Origin: Pseudomonadota bacterium
GTDB taxonomy: Bacteria; Pseudomonadota; Alphaproteobacteria; UBA828; JAPUJA01
Length of the DNA: 9,603 bases
Direction of reading: 5' to 3'
Assembly: GCA_027296525.1 (NCBI GenBank)
Contig: JAPUJA010000253.1
Coordinates: 1-9,603 of the forward strand
Shown piece after piece: positions 1 through 7,095 of the stretch. How positions within the stretch are numbered: the stretch's first letter is position 1; the number at the start of each line of letters is the position of its first letter. The notes beneath the pieces are model-generated. The model saw nothing but the letters and a program-made list of their open reading frames with translations, made no database searches and was not told where the DNA came from. The translations under genes were made by a program, and so were the position numbers.

Positions 1-1
1 G

Positions 2-292
2 ATGTGGCACGAATTCGCTTCGAGCGGCACGCACTTGTCTCTCGTGCTGGGGTTCGCGGCGATTGTGGGGTCATTTCTGAACAGCTACACGGCGGATAAG
101 TATGACGGGTTGATGGCGCAAAGATTTCAAGGTACCTCATACTTTCGGCTGGGCCGGGACGTGCGGGTGTTCGTCATCTTTCTCGGCGCCGTCTCGAATC
201 AGCCCCTGTTCACTCTGGGTGTCGTCGCTTTGGTGATGAATATGGAAGTGGTTCGAAGGGTCGTGATTTGCAGGCGGGCTGCAACGTCGTAG
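2..292 (+). CDS. CDP-alcohol phosphatidyltransferase family protein, C-terminal part (partial)
   Basis: This reading frame is open to the left edge, so the Met at base 2 is probably internal and the gene begins outside the window. The 96 visible residues hold two hydrophobic stretches (about residues 11-29 and 53-82). Between them is a polar loop with SYTADKYDGLM and then FRLGRDVRVFVIFLG. That pattern resembles the C-terminal half of CDP-alcohol phosphatidyltransferases, membrane enzymes that join a CDP-linked lipid or alcohol to a polar head group. The diagnostic catalytic motif (DGxxARxxxxxxxxGxxxDxxxD) would lie upstream and cannot be checked, so the assignment rests on the tail alone. Codon use is less GC-biased at third positions than in the genes to the right. 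It converges on htpG, and no neighbour indicates which head group it would transfer. It could also be an unrelated polytopic membrane protein. Confidence 0.5.
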   Translation: MWHEFASSGTHLSLVLGFAAIVGSFLNSYTADKYDGLMAQRFQGTSYFRLGRDVRVFVIFLGAVSNQPLFTLGVVALVMNMEVVRRVVICRRAATS

Positions 293-496
293 CGAATGAA
301 TGTTTTAGGTAGGACTCCAAGGGATGTCGAGATCGACCACGACGATGTCGGCAGGCTTTCGCACAGACTCTCACAACATAAACGAAGCAGGGGCAGATCC
401 TGCTGGAGACTTCGATCAGGTTTGAGCGGCCCAATGCATCCAGCTACGTTGGGATACCCAGGCATTCCGCGCGCAGCCACGTCACCGGCGCTCTCT

Positions 497-528
497 TTGA
501 AACGGCCCCCGCTTGAAACCGCCCCCGT
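497..528. repeat. Two-copy 16-bp imperfect tandem repeat
   Basis: Unit 1 (497-512) is TTGAAACGGCCCCCGC and unit 2 (513-528) is TTGAAACCGCCCCCGT, directly adjacent and identical at 14 of 16 positions. It lies in the convergent intergenic region and is not in a credible gene. It may be a local duplication. Each copy contains TTGAAA, which resembles a heat-shock -35 element, but no matching -10 element follows at the right distance. Confidence 0.6.
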
Positions 529-532
529 GACA

Positions 533-553
533 GAACCGTCCGCGCGCCGGTTC
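533..553 (-). terminator. Weak hairpin just past the htpG stop
   Basis: GAACCG (533-538) and CGGTTC (548-553) form a 6-bp stem with a 9-base loop, starting 11 bases beyond the htpG stop codon when read on the minus strand. No T-run follows it on that strand, so it does not meet the usual pattern for a factor-independent terminator. It could still mark the mRNA 3' end. Confidence 0.2.
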
Positions 554-563
554 CCTCGCGTCC

Positions 564-2447
564 TCAGGAATCGAAGCTCCGGGTCATGACCTGGGCGAGA
601 CGCCGGGTGAAGAGCGCCGGGTCGGCGAGCGCCTCGCCCTCCAGGATGCGCGCCTGGTCGTAGAGCAGATGCGCCGCGTCATCGAGCAGATCGGAGGCGC
701 CCTCGTTTCCGATCGCACGGCTCAACGCGCCGATCAGCTCGTGGCGCGGGTTGATCTCGAGGATGCGCTTGGCCCGCGCCTCGATCCGTTTGTGCTGATG
801 GAGCAGGCGCTCCAGATTCATGTCGAGATCATCCTCGTCGGCCACGAGACAGACGGGGCTGTCGGTGAGACGCTTGGAGGCGCGAACATCCTTGACGGCA
901 TCGCCGAGCGCGAGCTTGAAGAGCGCGATCAGGCTCGCGACGTCGGGGGCGTCTTGGGCCGCCTTCTCGCTCTCCTCCCCGGCCGTCTCGGCGATCGCGT
1001 CCAGATCGGCGGCGCCGCGGGTGACCGACTTGAACGGCTTGCCGTCATGGCTTGCGACCGCGGGGATCCAGAATTCATCGACGGGATCGCTCAACAGCAG
1101 CACCTCGATGCCGCGGCTCACGAAACCCTCGAGCTGCGGACTCTGGCGAAGCGCCGCCGCATCCTCGCCCGAGATATAGTAGAGCGCCTCCTGCCCTTCC
1201 TTCATGCGCGCGGCATACTCGGCGAGCGAGCTCCAGCCGTCTTCGCTCGCGGTGGTGCGGAAGCGGGCAAGGCCGAGCAGCCTGTCGCGCTGCTCGGGAT
1301 CTTCGTAGATCCCCTCTTTCAAGACGGCGCCGAAATTCGTCCAAAACGCCGCATAGCCCTCCGGCTCCTTCTCGGCCTTCTTCGCCAAGTCGACCAAGAG
1401 CCGCTTGACGAGCCCGGTGCGGATCTTCCGCAGCACCGGGTTCCGTTGCAGCATCTCACGGTTGATGTTGAGCGGAAGGTCGTCGGAATCGATGACGCCG
1501 CGCAGAAATCTGAGATAAGGAGGAAGCAGGCCCTCGCAATCCTCGGTGATAAAGACCCGTTGGACATAGAGCCTGACATGGGTCTTCCGGTCGGGCTCGA
1601 AGAGGTCGAAGGGACGCGTCCCGGGGATGAAGAGCAGCCCGGTATACTGAATCTTGCCTTCGGCGCGCATGTGCAGCGTGAGCCACGGCTCATCGAAGCC
1701 GTGCGCGACGTGGCGGTAGAACTCCTTGTACTGGTCCTTGGTGATCTCGCTCTTCGGCCGCGTCCAGAGCGCCGAGGCGACGTTCACCGTCTCGGTCTTG
1801 CGATCGTCCTCGAGGCGGATCGGCAGGCCGATATGATCGGAGTAGCGCGTGATGATGCCCCGAAGGCGCTCGGGGCTTAGGAATTCGTCTTCGCCCTTCC
1901 GCAGGTGAAGCACGACGCGGGTGCCGCGCGCCACATCCGCCTCTTCGCTCACGGTGAACTCGCCCTTGCCGGCGGATTCCCAGCGCCAGCCTTGGTCCTC
2001 GCCCGCCTTGCGCGTGACCACCTCGACCCGCTCGGCCACCATGAAGGCGGCATAGAAGCCGAGGCCGAACTGGCCGATCACCGCCAGATCCTTGGCCTCG
2101 TCCCCGCTCAACGCCTCGAGAAAGTGCTGAGTCCCGGAGCGCGCGATGGTGCCCAAATTGGTCACCAGGTCGTCCCGGCTCATGCCGATCCCGTTGTCGG
2201 CCACGGTGATGGTGCGCGCCTTCGGATCCGGGTGGATCGTCACCTTGAGCTCCCCATCCCCGTCCAGGAGCTCGGGCTCGGTGAGCGCGCGGTAGCGGAG
2301 CTGATCGCAGGCATCGGAGGCGTTCGAGATGAGCTCGCGCAGGAAGATCTCCTTCTCGCTGTAGAGCGAGTTGATGACGATATCGAGAAGTTTGGCGACT
2401 TCCGCCTGAAACGCGCGGGTTTCGCCGGCTGTCTTTTGCTCGGTCAT
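564..2447 (-). CDS. htpG: Molecular chaperone HtpG (bacterial Hsp90)
   Basis: This encodes a cytosolic, ATP-dependent homodimeric chaperone that remodels and stabilises partly folded proteins, in known cases working with DnaK. The product is 627 residues, against about 624 in E. coli. The N-terminal GHKL ATPase domain is intact: LRELISNASDACD around residues 36-48 carries the family Glu and Asn, DNGIGM is at 84-89, and the lid and phosphate loop GQFGLGF is at 125-131. The middle domain includes KSEITKDQYKEFYRHVAH and NINREMLQRN, which contains the conserved catalytic-loop Arg. The C-terminal dimerisation domain is complete and, as usual in bacteria, lacks a terminal MEEVD. The start at 2447 fits the family N-terminus. 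On the minus strand a GAGG lies 11 bases upstream, a slightly long spacing. It is transcribed away from the archease-rtcB pair, with a heat-shock-like promoter in the shared 127-base gap. No defect is visible. Confidence 0.98.
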   Translation of the reverse strand: MTEQKTAGETRAFQAEVAKLLDIVINSLYSEKEIFLRELISNASDACDQLRYRALTEPELLDGDGELKVTIHPDPKARTITVADNGIGMSRDDLVTNLGTIARSGTQHFLEALSGDEAKDLAVIGQFGLGFYAAFMVAERVEVVTRKAGEDQGWRWESAGKGEFTVSEEADVARGTRVVLHLRKGEDEFLSPERLRGIITRYSDHIGLPIRLEDDRKTETVNVASALWTRPKSEITKDQYKEFYRHVAHGFDEPWLTLHMRAEGKIQYTGLLFIPGTRPFDLFEPDRKTHVRLYVQRVFITEDCEGLLPPYLRFLRGVIDSDDLPLNINREMLQRNPVLRKIRTGLVKRLLVDLAKKAEKEPEGYAAFWTNFGAVLKEGIYEDPEQRDRLLGLARFRTTASEDGWSSLAEYAARMKEGQEALYYISGEDAAALRQSPQLEGFVSRGIEVLLLSDPVDEFWIPAVASHDGKPFKSVTRGAADLDAIAETAGEESEKAAQDAPDVASLIALFKLALGDAVKDVRASKRLTDSPVCLVADEDDLDMNLERLLHQHKRIEARAKRILEINPRHELIGALSRAIGNEGASDLLDDAAHLLYDQARILEGEALADPALFTRRLAQVMTRSFDS

Positions 2448-2488
2448 CGGATGGCTAGCCTCTTTTTAATATCACCCCTCAGGCGTCG

Positions 2489-2517
2489 ATATTTGCAATC
2501 GGGCGGCCTTCTTCAAG
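2489..2517 (-). promoter_or_regulatory. Possible heat-shock (RpoH-type) promoter of htpG
   Basis: Read on the minus strand, CTTGAAG (complement of 2511-2517) matches the sigma-32 -35 consensus CTTGAAA at 6 of 7 positions. It is followed after 15 bases by CAAATAT (complement of 2489-2495), an acceptable but not consensus -10. The -10 ends 41 bases before the htpG start. htpG is a classical RpoH target in proteobacteria, which supports the reading. The -10 match is weak. Confidence 0.4.
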
Positions 2518-2550
2518 GGGACTGCCGGATCGCCCCGGCCGTCCGGGGGT

Positions 2551-2556
2551 TAAAAT
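2551..2556 (+). promoter_or_regulatory. Possible -10 element upstream of archease
   Basis: TAAAAT matches TATAAT at 5 of 6 positions and would put a transcript start near 2563, only about 12 bases before the archease ATG. No convincing -35 element lies 16-18 bases upstream, so this is tentative. No Shine-Dalgarno sequence lies between it and the ATG. Confidence 0.22.
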
Positions 2557-2574
2557 GACCCGGCTCGCCCCAAT

Positions 2575-3006
2575 ATGAAAGTCATGAGGGCGGCGCATTG
2601 GGAGCATTTTCCCCACGATGCGGATGTCGGGGTGCGCGGCATCGGCCCGACCAAGGAGGCCGCCTTCGAGCAGGCGGCGCTTGCGCTGACCGCCGCCATG
2701 ACGGAGCTTTCCGCCGTCGCGCCGGCGACGGCCATCGAGGTCCGCTGCAGCGCGCCGGACGATGAGCTGCTCCTGGTCGATTGGCTCAACGCGATCATCT
2801 ACGAGATGGCCACGCGCAACATGCTGTTCAGCCGCTACCAGGTGACGATCGCGGACGGTGAGCTTCGCGCGACGATCTGGGGCGAAGCGGTGGATGTCGA
2901 GCGCCACGCCCCGGCCGTCGAGGCCAAGGGCGCGACCCTGACGGGCCTCGAGGTCGATCGGCGCTCCCAAGGCGGTTGGTGCGCCCAATGTGTGGTCGAC
3001 GTCTGA
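2575..3006 (+). CDS. Archease, activator protein of RNA ligase RtcB
   Basis: Archease is a small protein that speeds guanylylation of RtcB, allows multiple turnover and widens its nucleotide use. The 143-residue product has the archease hallmarks: HDADVGVRG at residues 14-22 (canonical HTADVGI-type metal-binding segment), then EAAFEQAALALTAAMTE, LLLVDWLNAIIYEM in the centre, and a C-terminus ending CVVDV, whose Asp is a family metal ligand. Length is normal. The ATG at 2575 has no ribosome binding site; an in-frame ATG three codons later is possible and equally bare. rtcB follows after 27 bases on the same strand, as expected for this functional pair. Residue-level roles are known from archaeal homologues and are not shown by this sequence. 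Confidence 0.9.
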   Translation: MKVMRAAHWEHFPHDADVGVRGIGPTKEAAFEQAALALTAAMTELSAVAPATAIEVRCSAPDDELLLVDWLNAIIYEMATRNMLFSRYQVTIADGELRATIWGEAVDVERHAPAVEAKGATLTGLEVDRRSQGGWCAQCVVDV

Positions 3007-3033
3007 GCCAGCGGTTGAGGAAGTTCCGAAGCC

Positions 3034-4464
3034 ATGGATCTTGACCGCTTCACCCGGCAGAGCGAGACCGAATGGCGGGTCGCGCCGTTCGGCAAGATGC
3101 GCGTGCCCGCGGTGATCTATGCCACGGAAGATCTGATCCGCGACATGGACGACAAGGTCTTCGAGCAGATCACCAACGTCGCAATGCTTCGGGGCATCCA
3201 GAAGGCCGCCTTCGCCATGCCCGACGCCCATTGGGGCTACGGCTTCCCGATCGGGGGCGTGGCCGCGTTCGATCCCGACGAGGGCGGCGTCATCTCGGCG
3301 GGCGGGGTCGGCTTCGACATCTCCTGCGGGATGCGCTCGCTGCACACCGGTCTCACACCTGACGCCATCGAGCGCCACAAGAGCGAGCTCGCGGACGCGC
3401 TCTACCGGAGCGTCCCGGCCGGCTTGGGAAGCACCGGAAAGATCCATCTCGACCCGCTTGAGATGGACGCCATGCTCGAAGGCGGCGCGCGTTGGGCCAT
3501 CGAGCGGGGCTATGGGCGCGCGGAGGACCTCGAGCGCATCGAGGAAGGCGGGCGCATGGCCGGGGCCGAGCCCGGGAACGTCTCGGACAAGGCGAAGAAG
3601 CGCCAGCGCAAGGAGATGGGCACGCTCGGCTCCGGCAATCACTATCTCGAGGTTCAGCGAGTGACCCGGATCCTGGACCAAACGAGCGCCGCCGGCTTCG
3701 GCCTCCATGAAGGCGACACGCTGATCACGATCCATTGCGGCTCGCGGGGTCTGGGCCATCAGATCGGCACCGAGTTCTTGAAGAAGATGGCGATCGCCGC
3801 GGCCGAAAGCGGGATCGAGCTGCCCGACCGCGAGCTCGCCTGCGCCCCGATCAACTCACCGATCGGCGTGCTCTACCTCGGGGCCATGCGGGCCGCCATC
3901 AACTGCGCGCTCGCCAACCGCCAGATCATCACCCATCTCGTGCGCGCCGCGTTCGCGCGCATCTTTCCCGACGCCCGGCTCGATCTCCTCTACGACGTCT
4001 CCCACAACACCTGCAAGCTCGAGGAGCATTGGCTCGACGGCGCTCGGAAGAAGCTCTTCGTCCACCGCAAGGGCGCGACCCGCGCCTTCGGGCCGGGCCA
4101 TCCGGAGCTGCCCGAGAGTCTCCGCCCGATCGGCCAGCCGGTGCTGATCGGCGGCTCGATGGGCACGGCCTCCTATGTCCTGGTGGGCACAAGCGAGGGC
4201 ATGGGGCTCGCCTTCGGCTCGGCCTGCCACGGCGCCGGGCGCCGCATGAGCCGGCACAAGGCCTACAAGACCTGGATGGGGCGCCAGGTGATCGACGAGC
4301 TCGCCCAACGGGGAATTCTCATCCGAAGCCCCTCGAGCCGGGGCGTCGCGGAGGAGGCGCCCGGGGCCTACAAGGAGGTGAGCGGCGTGGTCGACGCCAC
4401 CGATGAGGCCGGGCTCGCGCGCAAGGTCGCCCGGCTCGAGCCGGTCATCTGCATCAAGGGATAG
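3034..4464 (+). CDS. rtcB: RNA-splicing ligase RtcB, archaeal/metazoan-type
   Basis: RtcB joins RNA 2',3'-cyclic phosphate or 3'-phosphate ends to 5'-OH ends, using GTP and Mn2+ through a His-GMP intermediate. The 476-residue product keeps the whole active site: DISC at 95-98 (metal-binding Asp95 and Cys98), GSGNHYLE with Asn202 and His203, HCGSRG with His234, VSHNT with His324, and CHGAGRR with His399, the expected guanylylated nucleophile. Asp95, Cys98, Asn202, His203 and His234 fall at the same residue numbers as I recall for Pyrococcus horikoshii RtcB, and the length resembles that 481-residue enzyme more than the roughly 400-residue E. coli form. The start has GAGGAAG upstream (from 3017). 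It follows archease by 27 bases, so co-transcription is likely. No rtcA or sigma-54 regulator rtcR is visible, unlike the E. coli arrangement. tRNA repair, mRNA repair or rRNA repair are all possible roles here. Confidence 0.97.
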   Translation: MDLDRFTRQSETEWRVAPFGKMRVPAVIYATEDLIRDMDDKVFEQITNVAMLRGIQKAAFAMPDAHWGYGFPIGGVAAFDPDEGGVISAGGVGFDISCGMRSLHTGLTPDAIERHKSELADALYRSVPAGLGSTGKIHLDPLEMDAMLEGGARWAIERGYGRAEDLERIEEGGRMAGAEPGNVSDKAKKRQRKEMGTLGSGNHYLEVQRVTRILDQTSAAGFGLHEGDTLITIHCGSRGLGHQIGTEFLKKMAIAAAESGIELPDRELACAPINSPIGVLYLGAMRAAINCALANRQIITHLVRAAFARIFPDARLDLLYDVSHNTCKLEEHWLDGARKKLFVHRKGATRAFGPGHPELPESLRPIGQPVLIGGSMGTASYVLVGTSEGMGLAFGSACHGAGRRMSRHKAYKTWMGRQVIDELAQRGILIRSPSSRGVAEEAPGAYKEVSGVVDATDEAGLARKVARLEPVICIKG

Positions 4465-4473
4465 CGCGATCGC

Positions 4474-4505
4474 CGGTCACGGGCGTTCGTCCTTTCGAAT
4501 GACCG
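4474..4505 (+). other. Imperfect hairpin downstream of rtcB
   Basis: CGGTCA (4474-4479) pairs with TGACCG (4500-4505), and inside it TTCG (4486-4489) pairs with CGAA (4496-4499) across a 6-base loop, leaving a 6-base bulge on the left arm. It starts 10 bases after the rtcB stop. There is no T-run after it, so it is at best a weak terminator or an mRNA 3'-end stabiliser. Confidence 0.25.
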
Positions 4506-4520
4506 ACACTTCCCGAAGGA

Positions 4521-4561
4521 GCCCGATCCGCCTAAGCCCACCCCCAAGCTTGCAATCGGGC
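4521..4561. repeat. 7-bp inverted repeat upstream of the helicase gene
   Basis: GCCCGAT (4521-4527) and ATCGGGC (4555-4561) are perfect inverted copies separated by 27 bases, ending 23 bases before the helicase ATG. The spacing of the arms could suit a looped RNA or two protein half-sites. Seven bases can arise by chance in GC-rich DNA. Confidence 0.3.
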
Positions 4562-4562
4562 G
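4550..4562 (+). repeat. 13-bp direct repeat shared by two upstream regions
   Basis: TTGCAATCGGGCG occurs here, 22 bases before the helicase ATG, and again exactly at 2493-2505 in the htpG/archease divergent region. Both copies are on the plus strand in non-coding DNA. At the first site it overlaps the proposed htpG -10. One such 13-mer match in 9.6 kb is possible by chance. Confidence 0.45.
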
Positions 4563-4584
4563 CGCGAATGGCGATTCTTCGGCC

Positions 4585-7095
4585 ATGAGCCGGATCACCC
4601 CCGATCGGGCCCGGGTGATCGCGCTTCTGGGGCCTACGAACACAGGAAAAACCCATCTCGCGGTCGAGCGGATGCTCGGCCATCGCTCCGGCATGATCGG
4701 CTTTCCGCTCCGCCTCCTTGCGCGCGAGATCTACGACCGGGTGGTCGCGCGCCGCGGCGCCGGTGCGGCCGCGCTCGTGACCGGCGAGGAAAAACGCATC
4801 CCGGCGAACCCGAAATACTACCTCTGCACGGTGGAATCGATGCCCCTCGACAAGCGGGCCGATTTCCTCGCCATCGACGAAATCCAGCTCGCCGGCGAGC
4901 GCGAGCGCGGTCACATCTTCACCGACCGCCTGCTGCACGCGCGCGGCCGCCAGGAAACGATGCTGCTCGGCTCGACAACCATGCGTCCCTTGATCCGTCG
5001 TCTCGTGCCCGAAGCCGAGTTCATCTCACGCCCGCGTTTCTCCAAGCTCACCTACGCGGGGCCGAAGAAGCTCGCCCGTCTGCCGCCGAGGAGCGCGATC
5101 GTCGCCTTCTCGGTCGAGGAGGTCTACGCCATCGCCGAACAAATACGCCGCCAACGCGGCGGCGCGGCGGTCGTGCTGGGCGCGCTTTCGCCCAGCACGC
5201 GAAACGCCCAGGTCGCGATGTATGAGGCGGGCGAGGTGGACTATCTGGTCGCGACCGATGCGATCGGCATGGGCCTCAACATGGACGTCAATCACATCGC
5301 CTTCGCCTCGCTGACCAAGTTCGACGGCTGGCACACCCGAAGACTCACCGTTCAGGAGATCGCGCAGATCGCGGGCCGCGCCGGCCGCCATATGAACGAC
5401 GGCACCTTCGGCACGCGCGCCGAGCTCGGCCCGCTCGAGCCGGACGTCGTCGAAGCGGTTGAGAAACATCGATTCGAACCCTTGACGTCGATCTTCTGGC
5501 GGAACCGGCATCTCGACTTCGCCTCCCTCCCGCGCCTGCTCCGCGATCTCGAGGCGCCGCCGCCGGCGAGCGGCCTGATGCGCGCGCCCGAGGCGGAGGA
5601 TACCGCGGTGCTCGCCCTGCTCGCGCGCGACGCCCTGACCATCGAGCGGGCCTCGACGCCGGAACGCATCCGCCGGCTCTGGGAAGTCTGCCAGGTCCCC
5701 GACTACCGCAAGGTCATGCCCGAGCACCATGCAAGCCTCGTGCGGCGGCTTTTCCTCCACCTCACCGAGGGCGATGAACGCTTGCCCGTGGACTGGGTCG
5801 CGCGCCAGATCGACGGGCTCGAGCGCACCGACGGCGACATCGACGCGCTCACCGCGCGCATCGCCCATATTCGCACCTGGACCTACGTCTCCCATCGCGC
5901 CGACTGGCTCAGCGACGCCAGCTACTGGCAGGAGCGCTCGCGTTCGATCGAAGACAAGCTGTCCGAAGCCCTCCACGAGCGCCTGACCCAACGCTTCGTC
6001 GACCGCCGCGCGACGCGCCTCACCCGGCGCATGGCCTCGAGCGGCGAGCTCCTCGGCGGGATCACGAAGGCCGGCGAGGTCATCGTCGAGGGTCAGGCCG
6101 TGGGCCGCCTCGCGGGCTTTCGCCTGATGTTCGACGAAACCGAGAGCAAGATGGTTCGCGCCGCCGCGCGGCGCGTGCTGGCCGACGAGATGCCGCGCCG
6201 CGTCGCCCGGCTCTGTGCCGACCCGGACGAGGCGTTCGGCCTGGCCGACAACGCCACCCTGCTCTGGAACGGCCAGCCGATCGCCCGCCTTGCCGCCGGG
6301 GAAACCGCCCTCGCGCCACGGCTCGAACCGATCGATGCCGAGCTTCTGGACGGGCCCCAGCGCGAGCGCATCCGCCGCCGGCTGAGCCTGTGGCTGGCAG
6401 GCCATCTGGAGGCAGGTCTTGGGCCGCTGATCCGGCTCAGCGCCGCGCCGCTCGCGGGCGCCGCACGGGGTCTCGCCTTTCAGCTCGTCGAATCCTTGGG
6501 CAGCCTCGGGCGCGACCAGGCCCGATCCGCGAGCGCGGCCCTTACCCCTGAGGACCGCCGCCGGCTCGCGCGCCTCGGGGTCCGCCACGGGCGTTATCAC
6601 CTCTATCTCGCGGGCCTGCTCAAAGCCGCTCCCGTTCGGCTGAGGGCGCTCCTGTGGAGCGCGCGTGAAGGACGCCCGCCGCCGCCCCTTCCGCCGCCGG
6701 GAAGGGTCTCCCTTGCCATCGATCCTCAGCTCCCCGCGGCCTATTACCGGGCCATCGGCTATGCGCCTCTCGGGCCCCGGGCGCTCCGGGTCGATATGGT
6801 CGAGCGTCTCGCCGCCGAGGGGCGCCGGCTTGGGCGCCGCGGCCCCTTCGGGCTCGAGCCCGCGCTCCTCTCCCTCGCCGCCTGTAGCCCTGAAACCCTC
6901 GCGATGATGCTGGCCACCCTCGGCTTTCGGCCGATCGAGGCGTCACAGAACAACCGCCTCAGTTTCCTGCCCCCGGCGCGGGACCGGCCGAAGGGCCGCG
7001 GAGCGCGGGCCGGGAAGCGCGCGCCGCCCGATCCCGATTCGCCTTTCGCCGAGCTTCACCGGCTGGCCCACCCGGAGAAGTCGACGCGCTCATGA
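4585..7095 (+). CDS. Suv3-family ATP-dependent RNA helicase
   Basis: This is an 836-residue superfamily 2 helicase of the SUV3 branch, the family of the mitochondrial degradosome helicase. The motifs are intact: GPTNTGKT at 16-23 (Walker A), DEIQ at 98-101 (Walker B, DExH type), GSTT at 129-132 (motif III), ATDAIGMGLN at 223-232 (motif V) and QIAGRAGR at 261-268 (motif VI). The Suv3 signature CQVPDYRK lies at 369-376 in the SUV3 C-terminal region. The stretch from about 450 to the end is less conserved, and the last 35 or so residues are basic and Pro-rich, probably disordered and possibly RNA-binding. The protein likely unwinds structured RNA in the cytosol for decay or processing. The ATG has no ribosome binding site. 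It overlaps the S4-protein gene by four bases (ATGA), which implies translational coupling. Confidence 0.93.
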   Translation: MSRITPDRARVIALLGPTNTGKTHLAVERMLGHRSGMIGFPLRLLAREIYDRVVARRGAGAAALVTGEEKRIPANPKYYLCTVESMPLDKRADFLAIDEIQLAGERERGHIFTDRLLHARGRQETMLLGSTTMRPLIRRLVPEAEFISRPRFSKLTYAGPKKLARLPPRSAIVAFSVEEVYAIAEQIRRQRGGAAVVLGALSPSTRNAQVAMYEAGEVDYLVATDAIGMGLNMDVNHIAFASLTKFDGWHTRRLTVQEIAQIAGRAGRHMNDGTFGTRAELGPLEPDVVEAVEKHRFEPLTSIFWRNRHLDFASLPRLLRDLEAPPPASGLMRAPEAEDTAVLALLARDALTIERASTPERIRRLWEVCQVPDYRKVMPEHHASLVRRLFLHLTEGDERLPVDWVARQIDGLERTDGDIDALTARIAHIRTWTYVSHRADWLSDASYWQERSRSIEDKLSEALHERLTQRFVDRRATRLTRRMASSGELLGGITKAGEVIVEGQAVGRLAGFRLMFDETESKMVRAAARRVLADEMPRRVARLCADPDEAFGLADNATLLWNGQPIARLAAGETALAPRLEPIDAELLDGPQRERIRRRLSLWLAGHLEAGLGPLIRLSAAPLAGAARGLAFQLVESLGSLGRDQARSASAALTPEDRRRLARLGVRHGRYHLYLAGLLKAAPVRLRALLWSAREGRPPPPLPPPGRVSLAIDPQLPAAYYRAIGYAPLGPRALRVDMVERLAAEGRRLGRRGPFGLEPALLSLAACSPETLAMMLATLGFRPIEASQNNRLSFLPPARDRPKGRGARAGKRAPPDPDSPFAELHRLAHPEKSTRS

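Larger units (their letters stand above)
293..563. other. Intergenic region between convergent gene ends
   Basis: These 271 bases separate the stop codon of the membrane protein from the stop codon of htpG on the other strand. Short open frames exist here on both strands, but none has a ribosome binding site or a recognisable product. The only structure I see is a 16-base imperfect tandem duplication (497-528) and a small inverted repeat (533-553) next to the htpG stop. The left part shares the lower GC of the membrane-protein gene and the right part is GC-rich, so a compositional boundary falls here. Confidence 0.5.

Noticed and set aside
513..540. CTTGAAA at 512-518 as a plus-strand heat-shock promoter
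   Set aside because: No acceptable -10 element follows at 12-16 bases, and no gene is read to the right from this position.
669..1880. Long plus-strand open frame (about 400 codons) opposite htpG
   Set aside because: It is antisense to an unmistakable Hsp90 gene, has a composition typical of a GC-rich shadow frame and no recognisable domain or ribosome binding site.
5026..6600. Long minus-strand open frame (about 520 codons) opposite the helicase
   Set aside because: The plus strand holds all helicase motifs. High GC removes stop codons from the opposite strand, and the antisense product resembles no family. The minus-strand frame at 2479-3759, opposite archease and rtcB, is rejected for the same reason.
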